A stretch of DNA of 64,000 nt from positions 49,944,615 through 50,008,614 of the forward strand of contig NC_090768.1 in assembly GCF_036898095.1 (NCBI RefSeq), given 5' to 3'. A program made the translations under genes and the position numbers. Below the pieces are notes generated by a model that saw only the letters and a list, made by a program, of their open reading frames with translations, made no database searches and was not told where the DNA came from. Below are positions 35,001 through 45,407 of this stretch, one piece after another. How positions within the stretch are numbered: position 1 is the stretch's first letter; every line of letters starts with the position of its first letter. Source of the stretch: Palaemon carinicauda. Taxonomy: Eukaryota; Arthropoda; Malacostraca; Decapoda; Palaemonidae.

Positions 35001-36377
35001 TTTAGAAGTTACCTAATGGTTACTTAGCAAAAAACAAACTCATCCTACGTTCTAAGATCTTATTCAACTTATCATTCAACTTTGAAAATTAATTTCAGTT
35101 ATTAATGTTTATGAATTGAATTGAATTGATTTATGACCACTGTCCACAAAGGGGACACTTAGAAAGCTACCCTCTCTAATAATATGAAATAAAGTTATTC
35201 TCTAAAAGTTTCCTTTATTTAAATCTAAACTATTCGATCAACGAAATAATTAATCTAAAACTTAATCAAAGACTATCAAGAGGTATGCCTTCTCTGGACT
35301 ACCTTTCTACAATGAATCTATAAACTATTACCTTTATTCCAATTAAAAGCTATTCCTACGTCATACACTTACTTTCGTTATATAAGAAATTAGTCATTTA
35401 TAAACACAAAAGTCCTTGAAACTTGTCCCTGAGCTTTATCTCAAAATCCTAGAATAATTTGGTTTTGCCATAATTCTCCTAGTGTCCCATTAAAATAAAC
35501 TTAATCATGCTCAAATGTTTTACCTGAATTCATCATACTAACATTCAATAAATCTATCTTTACTATTTTACTTTAAACTAATAAATTTCTGTACTTTACC
35601 TTTTTCATACTTCATTGTCACCATGACATTTCTCCTATCTATTCCCTTCAACATCCCTCAACCCCTTTTTAATAGTTTTTTAGTTTTAGCTACACTTTCC
35701 TTCAACCCTTCAATCAATATGTTCTTTGAGATTCTAGAACTAATAGGAGTTATTACATAAATATTCTTTCCTAGACCTTAAATCCAACAACTATCCTTAT
35801 AAATCTGTAATTAATGTGATAACAGTTCTTATTTTTTTTTATCTACTCATCCTCTTATAACTCTACTACTAATTTATAAATCTGGCCTCACTTCAAACAA
35901 CTTTTTAAAAAACTAAAGAATTTAACAATTTATTCCCAGATACATAAACTGAATCTTTAATCTTCCTAGTGTCATTAGGTCTTTCCATCAAGTCACTTGA
36001 CCTACAGTAGGCAACTATTGATGTGAAGCAGATCACAAAGTCATTACATGTAATATTAAAGAAAGCATTGCTTAAAATCAGTAATTTTTGCACAAAACAG
36101 TGAAGTCATTCTAAGGCTTACTATTCAAAACTAATAACTCTAAAAACAAAGTTTAGGACAATTTCTCAGCTATTTTGAACAAGGATCTTATGTGTGACTG
36201 CTGTAATGTTCCACAAAGGATGTTTTTGAAAATTTAATTAAATTTGTATTAAAAGTAACTTCTGAGAAGAAAACGAGAAAATTTTTAAAAAAATTATGTC
36301 TTATTTTTATTGAAATTAAAATACATTACATCAATCTTGTCTTCAACAGAACGGGAACTTACTGAAAAACTAAATTC

Positions 36378-36382
<5 letters not shown>
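35001..36382. other. AT-rich interval, nothing recognised
   Basis: No gene, RNA or repeat shared with the rest of the window was seen. Confidence 0.5.

Positions 36383-36468
<86 letters not shown>
36383..36468. repeat. (GA)n microsatellite
   Basis: 43 GA units. Confidence 0.98.
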
Positions 36469-36471
<3 letters not shown>

Positions 36472-37314
36472 ATGCAATTTCTATCTGGTATTATCAGTAA
36501 TTCAACAGATCTCCATCAGATACCATTATGTATACAGGATTCCAAAATTGCTTTGATGATTTAGAATAACTTTACTTTAATTCTCACTGACTTATGGCAT
36601 TATATATAAAAAATTTCTCAAAATATGAACTCACTCAATCTCAACGTTATATTACGGACTGATAAAGGTTTCAAACTATATATTTATAAATGAAAAACAC
36701 TAAAGACAAATATTCATGTAGAAATTTATCCGTATTTGACAGGATTCACTTTAGCAATTATTCAAGATAGCTATGGCATCAATGTTTGTACTAAAGTACA
36801 GGGATAAAGATGTTCCAAGTTAAGACTAAGTTAGATTTTAGCCAATAATGATTTAAATAAAGGTAGCTATGGGATCAATGCTTGCACTACAGAACAGGGA
36901 TAGATGGGGGAAGTTAATATAAAGTCAGATTTTAGCCTCTTTAGAAAGTCTTTCAACATGGAAACCAACTTCGACATCATGAACTCTCCAGACATTAGTT
37001 AGGCCAACTAAAAGTTGTGAAATAGAATTGATAAAAGTAATATTAAAGAAATAAGCTAATCTCAAAATGAAAGTAGATTCATTTAAACTTTAAAATAAAC
37101 TATAAACCAAGTCTAAATGGTATGATTTACGAAAGTAGAAGAATAATTAAAGAAATGGTTTGAAGTTACAGTTCCAAGAATTTTAAAACAATGCAAATAA
37201 TAAATTTTAGAAATTAGAGAAAAACACAATGCTAATAACCCAGCAGTCACACATATTGATAACTTGTTTAAAATAGTTACAAATTCACAGATAATATTAC
37301 TCATTGACATAGAA
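36469..37314. other. AT-rich interval with a weak internal duplication
   Basis: GCTATGG-ATCAATG-TTG, then ACAGGGATA-A, occurs at about 36770 and 36866, a diverged direct repeat of about 96-base period. Nothing else was seen. Confidence 0.45.
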
Positions 37315-37322
37315 GTCTAGAG

Positions 37323-37586
37323 CAGGAATGTCAAACAAATCCTTTTGAGGGCCAATTATGCATTTGACTATGGTCTCGAGGGCCACCAAAGAATTGGTAA
37401 TTAATTATTGGCAAAACTGTAGATTTAAAAGTTTTCTTGCAGGTCATCCTAGTTTGCCAAAACGTACATTTAGGTTCATCTTAACAGTTTAGTTAATTTT
37501 CCTCAGTTGTAACAATTATACAGTTAAAAAATCTAGTCATCTCGAGGGTCACATTTGGCCCGCAGATCTCAAGTTTGACATTCCTG
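37323..37586. mobile_element. hAT-type MITE, 264 bp
   Basis: Perfect 14-base terminal inverted repeats CAGGAATGTCAAAC lie at 37323-37336 and 37573-37586. Both sides carry an 8-base target duplication with one mismatch (GTCTAGAG and GTCCAGAG). The subterminal GAGGGCC...AC and CACATTTGGCCCGCAGATCT words are typical of the widespread CAGGGGTGTCAAAC-type hAT elements. It has no coding capacity and would depend on a transposase supplied elsewhere. Confidence 0.92.
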
Positions 37587-38108
37587 GTCCAGAGAAAACT
37601 CTAGACTTTAAATTGATAAAACAGCTATGTGGGAATAATATCAATGATCTTTATGACATATTCTCTGATATGAAAGTCATTTGGCATAATGTGTTTCCTT
37701 ACTTGGCAGGACATTTTTAAAGAATACATTTAGTGATCAAATTCATTTTCATGACGACTAAAAATTACTAAGTTAATTACTAACCTTATTAAACAATTAC
37801 TACCAATGACCGAAGCTTATATCAATCTTGTTCCTTTAGGTTGGAACAAGCTTATAACCTATAACTATTTCTTTGCTCTAAGGCTAGTTTAGCTTCAGAG
37901 ACTTAGGTAAGAATTAAATGACCAAAAATCTTAAATATCAAAACTCTTAAATTCTTTCAGAGCTTAAAACTGAAAATACTTCAAATGTTCATGCCATAAA
38001 AACTAATTCTGAAAATGTTGACCATATATGAAGCACTAAGATCGAACTTAATAATGCTTAAAGAAATTAAAGAAAGTAATCAATTTTTTAAGACTAAAAT
38101 ATGACTGT

Positions 38109-38231
38109 TTAAAAGTAAATTTTTGGAGTTGGACCTCTCGGCTTGTCGACAGCAGCAGTAGTGTAGAGGGTCCAGTGAGACTTCCATCTTCCTTCAAGAA
38201 TTCCTCTCTTCTTGCCATGGGCTCTTTAATC
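38109..38231 (-). other. Candidate 3'-terminal exon
   Basis: On minus, CAATTTTCTCTCCACAG precedes 38231, and a second possible AG lies eight bases on. From about 38223 one frame reads AHGKKRGILEGRWKSHWTLY and TTAAVDKPRGPTPKIYF to a TAA at 38109-38111. It is GC-rich against AT-rich flanks. No family was recognised. It may belong with the exon-like segments at 41523-41596 and 59300-59484. Confidence 0.35.
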
Positions 38232-38282
38232 CTGTGGAGAGAAAATTGAAATATCAGTTTGATATATGAATGGATATTCTAA

Positions 38283-38335
<53 letters not shown>

Positions 38336-38440
38336 ATAATAATAATAATAATAATAAAAAAGGGTTCTTTAATCCTGTGGAGAGAAAATTGAAATATCAG
38401 TTTGATATATGGATGGATATTCTAATATACAAAAAAATTC
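38215..38440 (+). repeat. Tandem duplication separated by poly(A)-(AAT)n
   Basis: A block of about 65 bases (GGCTCTTTAATCCTGTGGAG to GGATATTCTAAT) at 38219-38283 recurs at 38362-38427. Between them lie A48 (38286-38333) and (AAT)n. The duplicated block includes the candidate splice acceptor of the 38.1 kb exon. Confidence 0.88.
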
Positions 38441-38469
38441 TGGACACAAATACAGCCTGATATTACATA

Positions 38470-38695
38470 TTAAAAATACAAGGCTATATTATCAGTTCAG
38501 GACTTGCAAAGCTTGCTTACCAGATTACATGAAATATGAGGTTTGGCTCAAGCTAAACAGAAGATGGACAGAGATAATGAGAATGGTATATACAATGGAA
38601 GATGAAATATCATTAGAGGGAGAAAGGATTGAGGTAGAATCATTTAATTATTTAGGAACTATGATCTCTAATACAGGATCTCTAGAATTTGAGTT

Positions 38696-38776
<81 letters not shown>

Positions 38777-39240
38777 AATGGCTAGGTAAAGTAAAATTTG
38801 TAAATCAAATCGCCTGAAATAAAAATCAGGCTACATATTAGTTTAGTAAGATTGGTGTTACTGTTTGGACATGAGTCGTGGTATGACAATGAAACAATCT
38901 CCAATAGATTCTGTAGAATTGAGAACAAAGCCCTCAGAAGAATATTGGGAAATAACTGGCAGGATTAGAATTGAAACTTTAAGAGAGATTCCTCAAGAAA
39001 GATTACTTCACCAAACTTTCAACTAGGCCCCACAAGGCACTAGAAGAGTTGGAAGACCCAGACCTAAATGGCTGATGACTATGAAGCTAGAAGTAGGTGG
39101 TGATGAATGGGGAAGTATTGAATTAAAAGCTCAAGATAGAGACGACTGTCAAAACCTAACCGAGGCCCTTTGCGTCAATAGAAGTAGGAGGAGATGATGA
39201 TGATGACGATGAAAACGGACAAAGATTTATAGCATAAACT
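38470..39240 (+). pseudogene. RTE-like LINE ORF2 C-terminal remnant with internal poly(A)
   Basis: The first part reads DEISLEGERIEVESFNYLGT (about 38600-38665), the conserved segment after the RT core of RTE-like ORF2. After a 74-base poly(A) (38697-38770) the later part reads VLLFGHESWYDN and ENKALRRILGN, then a broken C-terminal tail ending in a GATGATGATGATGAC run. In-frame stops and frameshifts are frequent. The RT catalytic core is missing. Confidence 0.72.
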
Positions 39241-39307
39241 GCCCACTTATCCCAATAAAATAGTCATATGAATGAAGCACTCTAAGAAATACCAAAGTGT
39301 GTCTTAA

Positions 39308-39612
39308 CCCTTTTACCCCCAAAGGACGTACTGGTACGTTTCACAAAAGCCACCCCTTTACCCCCATGGACGTACCGGTACGTCCTTGCAAAAAAATGCT
39401 ATGAAATTTTTTTTTTCTTCATATTTTTGATAATATTTTTGAGAAAATTCAGGCATTTTCCAAGAGAATGAGACCAACCTGACCTCTCTATGACAAAAAT
39501 TAAGGCTGTTAGAGCAATTTAAAAAAAAAATATACTGCAAAATGTGCTGGGAAAAAATATCCCCCTGGGGGTTAAGGGTTGGAAATTTCCAAATAGCCTG
39601 GGGGTAAAAGGG
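39308..39612. mobile_element. piggyBac-type MITE, 305 bp
   Basis: Terminal inverted repeats CCCTTTTACCCCCA (39308-39321 and 39599-39612) are perfect and flanked on both sides by TTAA (39304-39307 and 39613-39616), the piggyBac target. Inside the left end the motif TTTACCCCC-GGACGTAC is repeated, and GGACGTACCGGTACGTCC (about 39368-39385) is a perfect 18-base palindrome. There is no coding frame. Confidence 0.92.
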
Positions 39613-39896
39613 TTAATTATAGTCTCAAATTTTCTATCTAACCACAGAATTACTCCAATCATCTTACATCAAAACTCTTTCAACCTATACTCTGATCCCC
39701 TATATTTTTACTGTCCAAATGCACTGAATTGCATCCTAAGATGTAAAGATGTTCAGCTTCATTGTATGGTTAAACTATGGATTAGAATCTCTTGCCTAAC
39801 TGTAATATTAATACTTTTGCTAATGTATCCTACATCAACCCAGAAACCTGTTCTAATAAAAACCAAGGGTCAGCTATAATCTAAACCAATTGAACA

Positions 39897-40208
39897 GGGT
39901 AGTAGCGACCTTGCCTGGTGATTGCCAGACTGGGGTTACAGTCCCGCACAAACTCGTTAGTTCCTTTGGTCGCTGCAACCTCACTATCCTTGTGAGCTAA
40001 GTATGGGGGCTCTGCGGGAGCTTACAGGTCTATCTGCTGAGTCATCAGCAGCCATTGCCTGGCCTTCCTTAGCCCTAGGTTGGGTGGAAAGGGGGCTTGG
40101 GAGCTGATCATATATGGTCAGTCTCTAGGGCATTGTCTTGCTTAATAGGGCAATGTCACAGTCCCTTGCCTCTGTCGTTCATGAGTGGCCTTTAAACCTT
40201 TAAACATA
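39897..40208 (+). mobile_element. tRNA-like SINE
   Basis: It shares GCCAGACTGGGGTTACAGTCCCGC, in shortened form, with the head at 7743 and the whole body (TGAGTCATCAGCAGCCATTG; TAGGGCATTGTC; CGTTCATGAGTGGCC). The A-box region is shortened, so the pol III promoter is probably weakened. Confidence 0.78.
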
Positions 40209-40479
40209 CAGCTACTCAAAGTTAACATTTATATTTATCCAATGAATAATCTACCATAGTTTAGAGATATATCAACAATAATCCTGTCACTAATATTGGA
40301 TGTCTCTCCAGTAACCAAAACTTCAAGGTAATGTACACAACATTCAAATGCTTATATAATCAATAAATGTTCATGAAAAAATCAAATCTGATGTATAACT
40401 AGTGGTAGGAAAACCTTTTTCACTAAGAAATAAAAAATAGTTACAGCCGCCCGTTGAGATACTACCGCTAGAGAGTTAT

Positions 40480-41083
40480 GGGGTCCTTTGACAGGCCAGA
40501 TAATACTACATTGGATTCTTCTTTCTGGTTACGGTCTTTCCCTTTGCCTACACATAAACCAAATAGTCTGGCCTATTCTTTACAGATTCTCCTCTGTTCT
40601 CATACACCTGACAACACTGAGATTACCAAACAATTCTTCTTTGTTCAAGGGGTTAACTACTGTACTCTAATTGTTCAGTGGCTACTTTCCTCTTGGTAAG
40701 GGTAAGAGAGAGACTTTAGCTATGGTAAGCAACTCTTCTAGGAGAAGGACACTCCAAAATCAAACCATTGTTCTCTAAGTCTTGGGTAGTGCCATAGCCT
40801 CTGTACCATGGTCTTCCACTGTCTTGGGTTAGAGTTCTCTTGCTTGAGGGTACACTCAGGCACACAGTTCTACCTAATTTCTATTTCTCTGGTTTTGTTA
40901 AAGTATTTATAGTTTATATAGAAAATATATATTTTAATGTTACTCTTTCTTAAAATATTTTATATTTCCTTCTTTCCTTTCCTCACTGGGCTATTTTCCC
41001 TGTTGGAGCCCCTGGCCTTATAGGATCCTGCTCTTCCAACAAGGGTTGTAGCTTAGTAAGTAATAATAATAATAATAATATGT
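40480..41083 (+). repeat. Family C dispersed repeat, longest copy
   Basis: The 5' part (CTGGCCTATTCTTTACAGAT; AGGAGAAGGACACTCCAAAA) is shared with 48140-48460. The 3' part is shared with the other copies, and an (AAT)n tail runs 41062-41083. The unit is at least 580 bases. Frames of 60-73 codons show no known family. Confidence 0.82.
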
Positions 41084-41522
41084 GATTAGTGCACAGCTGA
41101 CTAAATGACACACAAAATCTTCAAATAAAAAATAACAGACTAACTTTATACAAAAAAAAAGAAAAGAAAAAAAAATGAAAGTCATAATGTACATAGTAAT
41201 TATAATAAAGAATTTTAATTCGGATCATATACGAAAGACATTATATAAATACACCAATCTCCTTCAAAATATGCACCAAAACCTTCATGCCTAACTAGTC
41301 CTAAATTCCTAAGCCTAAGACCAATAGCAAGTCAAATCCTACCTCGTACTGATGATCACACAAACACTTTGGAATTGTGAATTAAATATTTGATTTGTTC
41401 TCAACAGTCAATGGCTTCAGAATTTCACTACAGACTTTGTTATCATCCTTGAATATTACTCATAATTAAACTTTACATTACTCCATTATCTTTTGAAGTT
41501 GAAAGTATCCTGTTACTCTCAC

Positions 41523-41596
41523 CTTGAGTTTAGAGTTTGATCTCCAACGATGCAGTTAGAAGCTCTTTGTCCGTTACTTCCAGATTAGAACAGCAC
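41523..41596 (-). other. Candidate small exon
   Basis: On minus, the acceptor AAAATTTTACAG and the donor CAAG|GTGAGAG enclose 74 bases. One frame reads CCSNLEVTDKELLTASLEIK and stops just before the donor. It could be a 3'-untranslated exon or an alternative terminal coding exon. Confidence 0.35.
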
Positions 41597-41804
41597 CTGT
41601 AAAATTTTAAATCTAATCAGCTACATACAACATTAAAAGTCACTAAAGATTGATACATCTTACATGCAATACAAAGGAAAATCGAGCATTATCTTTTAAG
41701 CTATCTTGGAAAATCCCTTATAGAAATCCTCCTAACCCATGTAGCCTACAATCTGTACAAAATCACAAATTATTAGTAATTTGTATTTTTCCAAACATAC
41801 TTAC

Positions 41805-41978
41805 CGAGAAACACTTTCTTAGGAGTTACCTGGAACCTCCTCTCAAACGACCAGAGTTTTGTGTAGTTTACCCAACTCCCATTTTCTATAGTGGTAGGCC
41901 TAGCGGAGGAAAACGTGCCCTGAGGGCAATACCAAAGTAGGCCACATGTTTCCCAGGTCGTAGCCCTTCAGTAAGTTT
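41805..41978. repeat. DIRS-A left ITR (element 3' side)
   Basis: It matches the reverse complement of 47939-48106 with a few mismatches and small indels, from ACACTTTCTTAGGAGTTACC to CCCTTCAGTAAGTTT. Confidence 0.95.
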
Positions 41979-42025
41979 TATGTTAAGTAACAATACTAAA
42001 GATCAGCGAGGCATCTGGGGGAAGG

Positions 42026-42120
42026 TGTTTCTCGGTAAGTATGTTAGGAAAAATACAAATTATTAATAATTTGTGATTTGTTCCAACACAGAGACTTACC
42101 TCGAAACACTTTCTTAGGAG
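42026..42120. repeat. DIRS-A internal complementary region
   Basis: The left part is the reverse complement of the left outer end (41760-41812, two mismatches seen). The right part is the reverse complement of the right outer end (48092-48131). The centre is therefore a copy of the circle junction. In the DIRS1 model the ICR templates the joining of the two ends during circle formation. Confidence 0.92.
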
Positions 42121-42433
42121 ACTTACACTTTAGGAGGTGGGACTGCCTCCTAGACAAAGACCCCAATGGAAAGTAGGATAAACTACGCAAAGATCTCATT
42201 AACTGTGTATATAACACTTACCCTACAAAATTCCTTGATGTGCTTGATGAATTTGTAAGATACTTGAAGTGTCTGACTACTGTTTAAGACCTCCACGGAC
42301 GATGGACAGTACGAGAAAAAGATAAGGGGTAAACAAAAGATAAGAACACTTGTGTCTAGAGAATTTGTAATTCGCGATTGAACCTGGGGCTTGAGCCATT
42401 AAATCGGTTGGAGCGCTGAGATGACTGGCCCGA

Positions 42434-43330
42434 TCAAAATCCATCCAATGACTTTCTCGTACAATCCTTCAGGTAGTGAGCGGTGAATGTCGACTGATTA
42501 GACCAAGTTCCCGCTCGAAGAACCTGAGCCACCGACATGTTCTTTTCAAAGGCTAGAGAGGTGCTTAGGCCTCTAACATCATGAGCTCTGGGCTTTCCTG
42601 GGACTAAAAGTCCAACACTCGAATAAGCTTGAATTATAACCTGTCTGAGCCAAAAAGAAATAGTATTCTTTGAAATTTTCTTTTTAGTCTTGACCGTGGA
42701 TACGAAAAGATTCATAATTGCAGGACGGAGACTCGCCGTCCTCTTAAGATATTTTCTAATCACCCTGACAGGGCACAATTTCAAGACTTCTTGATTACCC
42801 GAGTTCAGAATTGCTGGGATAGAAAAACCCTCAAACCTAGGATCCCAAACGGAAGGATTCTGGGTCTTGGCGACGAACGATGGAACAAACTTAAAGGAGA
42901 TCTCTTTCCATCCTCTAGAATGTTCTACTTCATATGACAACCCATGAAGTTCACCCACTCTCTTAGCTGAAGCTAACGCTAGAAGGAAGACAGCTTTGAG
43001 TGTAAGATTCCTGTCCACAATATCTTTTAAAGGTTCGAAGGGTGGTTTACTAAGCATGTCTAGCACCCTAGCCAGATCCCATTTTGGAATCCTAGGGGAA
43101 GATGGGGGACATGATTGCTCAAAACTCCTGATGAGCATGGAAATGTGCCTGGAAGAACCCAAATCTATACCCTTCAAGAGAAAGACTTGACCAAGCCCAT
43201 CTTATCCCTGAGGTGAACTAGAAAATCTGCAATAATGGGTACTGATGCTTCTAAGGGTTCTATCTTCTTAGAAGCCCACCAAGTAAAGGGACATTCTCCC
43301 AGCTGTTTTAGACGAATACCCTTGTCTTTT
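42434..43330 (-). pseudogene. DIRS-A tyrosine recombinase
   Basis: The catalytic domain is an open frame of 247 codons from 43177 to 42434. Conserved residues, counted from the Met at 43177, are Arg73 (AKRVGELHG), His199-x-x-Arg202 (AHDVRG), Trp225 and the nucleophile Tyr235 (TFTAHYLKD). The N-terminal core-binding part lies upstream (43330-43180; KKIEPLEASVPIIADFLVHL) in another frame, with at least two frameshifts before the catalytic domain. The enzyme would cut and join the circular DNA at the target through a 3'-phosphotyrosine link. The intact product cannot be made from this copy. Confidence 0.9.
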
Positions 43331-43723
43331 CAGGAGGTACTGGATAACCTCCAGGCGTGAAGACGAAGGGATTGAGGGTTTCCGTGAAACCTCTGAAAGT
43401 GTGGCTGCCTCAAGAGGTCCGGTCTGTCGGGAAGAGGCCACGGAGGGAGACTGGCGAGGCTTTTTAGGTCTGCGAACCACTCTCTCTCCGGACACCAAGG
43501 CACTACCAAAGTCATCTTTAGGTTGCTTGCTGTCCTCACTCTGTTGAGGACTTGTCTTATTAGGGCGAAGGGAGGAAAGCGTACACGTCGAGACCGTCCC
43601 ACCTGTATTGAAAGGCGTCCTCCAAGGCTGCCTTCGGGTCTGCGACAGAACAGAATACGGGGAGTTGTGCATTCAACCTTGTCGCGAAGAGATCCATTAC
43701 CGGGGATCCCCACATCTGAATGA
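43330..43723 (-). pseudogene. DIRS-A methyltransferase-like region
   Basis: The stretch begins PVMDLFATRLN (just upstream, in the RT frame), continues DAFQYRWDGLDVYAF, then FPPFALIRQVLNRV and PEREWFADLKS. This block follows RNase H in DIRS elements and is usually compared with Dam-like N6-adenine methyltransferases. It passes between two frames near 43560. No convincing catalytic motif can be assigned, so an active methyltransferase is doubtful. Confidence 0.65.
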
Positions 43724-44160
43724 TTAACTTGCTACCTCTGGATGAAGGGACCATTCTGTCCCCACTACCTGGCCCACTCTGCTGAGGCCGTCTGCTAGAA
43801 CATTCTTCTTCCCCAGAATGAATCTCGCTGTCAGATTGACTTCCTCTTTTCCTGCCCACTTCAGGACTTGTATGGCGAGACCGCACAACTCCTTCGACTT
43901 CAATCCTCCTTCCTTTTTTATGTACGCCACTACTGTTGCGGTGTCTGACATCAGAGCCACTGAGTTTCCTTTCAGATCCTGAGTTAAGTGTCGGCAGGCT
44001 TCCTGGACCGCTCTCATCTCCAGGATATTGATGTGTAGAGACTTTTCTTCTTCTGTCCATTTGCCCCTCGCTGTCTTCCCTCGAAGATGAGCACCCCTTC
44101 CCTCCTTTGATGCATCCGTGGAGAAGAAGTTCCGGAGGGCCGGAGGACAATGGCATCCCT
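43724..44160 (-). pseudogene. DIRS-A RNase H domain
   Basis: The frame reads STDASKEGRGAH at about 44125, then INILEMRAV, MSDTATVVAYI and NVLADGLSRVG. These supply the D, E and D residues and the C-terminal motif of LTR/DIRS-type RNase H. It is in a different frame from the RT upstream, so a frameshift lies near 44150. Confidence 0.88.
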
Positions 44161-45144
44161 TTTAGAGTGTGTGCCCGGTTCTGCCACCACTCTAGAGCTT
44201 GTTTGAGTTCCGGAAGAACTGGAACAATCTTGTCTGGGGAACATTTCTGATTCCACTTCTCTTTTAGATTCCATTGTATGCTCCTGAGGTTCTGCCTTCC
44301 GTGTGGAACTAACTTCTCTAGGGACACCAGATGTCCTATCAACCTCTGCCAATCCTTCGCTCTTCTGGGAAGGCCTTGTAGGAAGGGACGGAGTACTTGG
44401 TCCAGGTTGTTCAGCCTGTCTATTGATGGAAATGCCTTGACCTGCAATGAATTTAGAACTATCCCCAAGTACGTCGCTTTGTTGGTCGAAATTAAACAAG
44501 ATTTTTCCAGGTTGACAGTGATGCCCAGATTTTTGCATAGTTGAAGAAGTTCTGCACCCTGTTGATTCAAGACTTCCTTTGAGGATGAAAGGAGTAACCA
44601 GTCATCCTGGTACCGAATTAGATGAATACCCCGTTCGTGAGCCCAAACGGAGATCGTCGTAAAAACTCTTGTGAATACCTGGGGAGCTGTAGAAAGTCCG
44701 AAGCACAGGGCCTTGAATTGCAAAATCTGGGCACCCCACTTCACCCGGAGAAACTTCCTGCTTGCTGGATGAATAGGAATTTGGAAATAGGCATCCTTGA
44801 GGACTATGGAAATCATAAAATCCCCCCTCCCTCAAGGACGCCATGACTGTTCTTGGGGTGTCCATCTTGAAAGACGTCTTCCGAATATATTTGTCGAGGG
44901 CAGACAGGTCTATCACTGGCCTCCAGCCTCCTGTCGCTTTTTCCACCAAGAAAAGGCGACTGTAGAACCCCGGACCCGGAAACTTTACCGTCTCCAAAGC
45001 TCCTTTCTGCATCATCGTGGAGACTTCTTCGTCCAAGGCAGCTCTCGTCAACGGGTCCTTGGGAACTAACCATTCCACCTGGCTTGCTGGAATCAGCGGA
45101 GGAGGATCCTCCAGAAACGGTATCCTGAAGCCCTCCTTCAACAC
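44150..45144 (-). pseudogene. DIRS-A reverse transcriptase
   Basis: The fingers are in the frame starting at 45144 (EEVSTMMQKGALE; LVEKATGGWRPVIDLSALDK). A frameshift near 44820 leads into the palm frame with LKDAYFQIPIHP (motif A), ALCFGLSTAPQVFTR (motif B) and RYQDDWLLL (YQDD box, residues 69-72 of the frame from 44816). LEKSCLISTNKATYLGIVL follows. The catalytic residues are all present, but the shift breaks the protein. Confidence 0.92.
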
Positions 45145-45407
45145 AGTTACTGTCCATGGATCGGCTCCGTGGAGCCTCCATGCTTGCCAAAAGAGTCTGA
45201 GGCATCCCCCTAACTGAGGCTTGGGCAGGGGAGGGGGCCTCTCACATTACCTCCTACGAGAGGAACGGCCTGGAGGACGAGTATGCACTCCTGTAAGTGG
45301 ACGGAGCTGAGGAAGGATCTCTCCTTACTTGCACTGGTGCAGACCGAGAAGTCGTAGGAGCCTCGGCTACAGGTCTCCTAAAGACGGGACGTCTCGCAGA
45401 AAGTGGC

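Noticed and set aside
41650..41940. 96-codon plus frame over the DIRS-A left end
   Set aside because: It crosses the flank-element boundary and the ITR; no homology to a protein.
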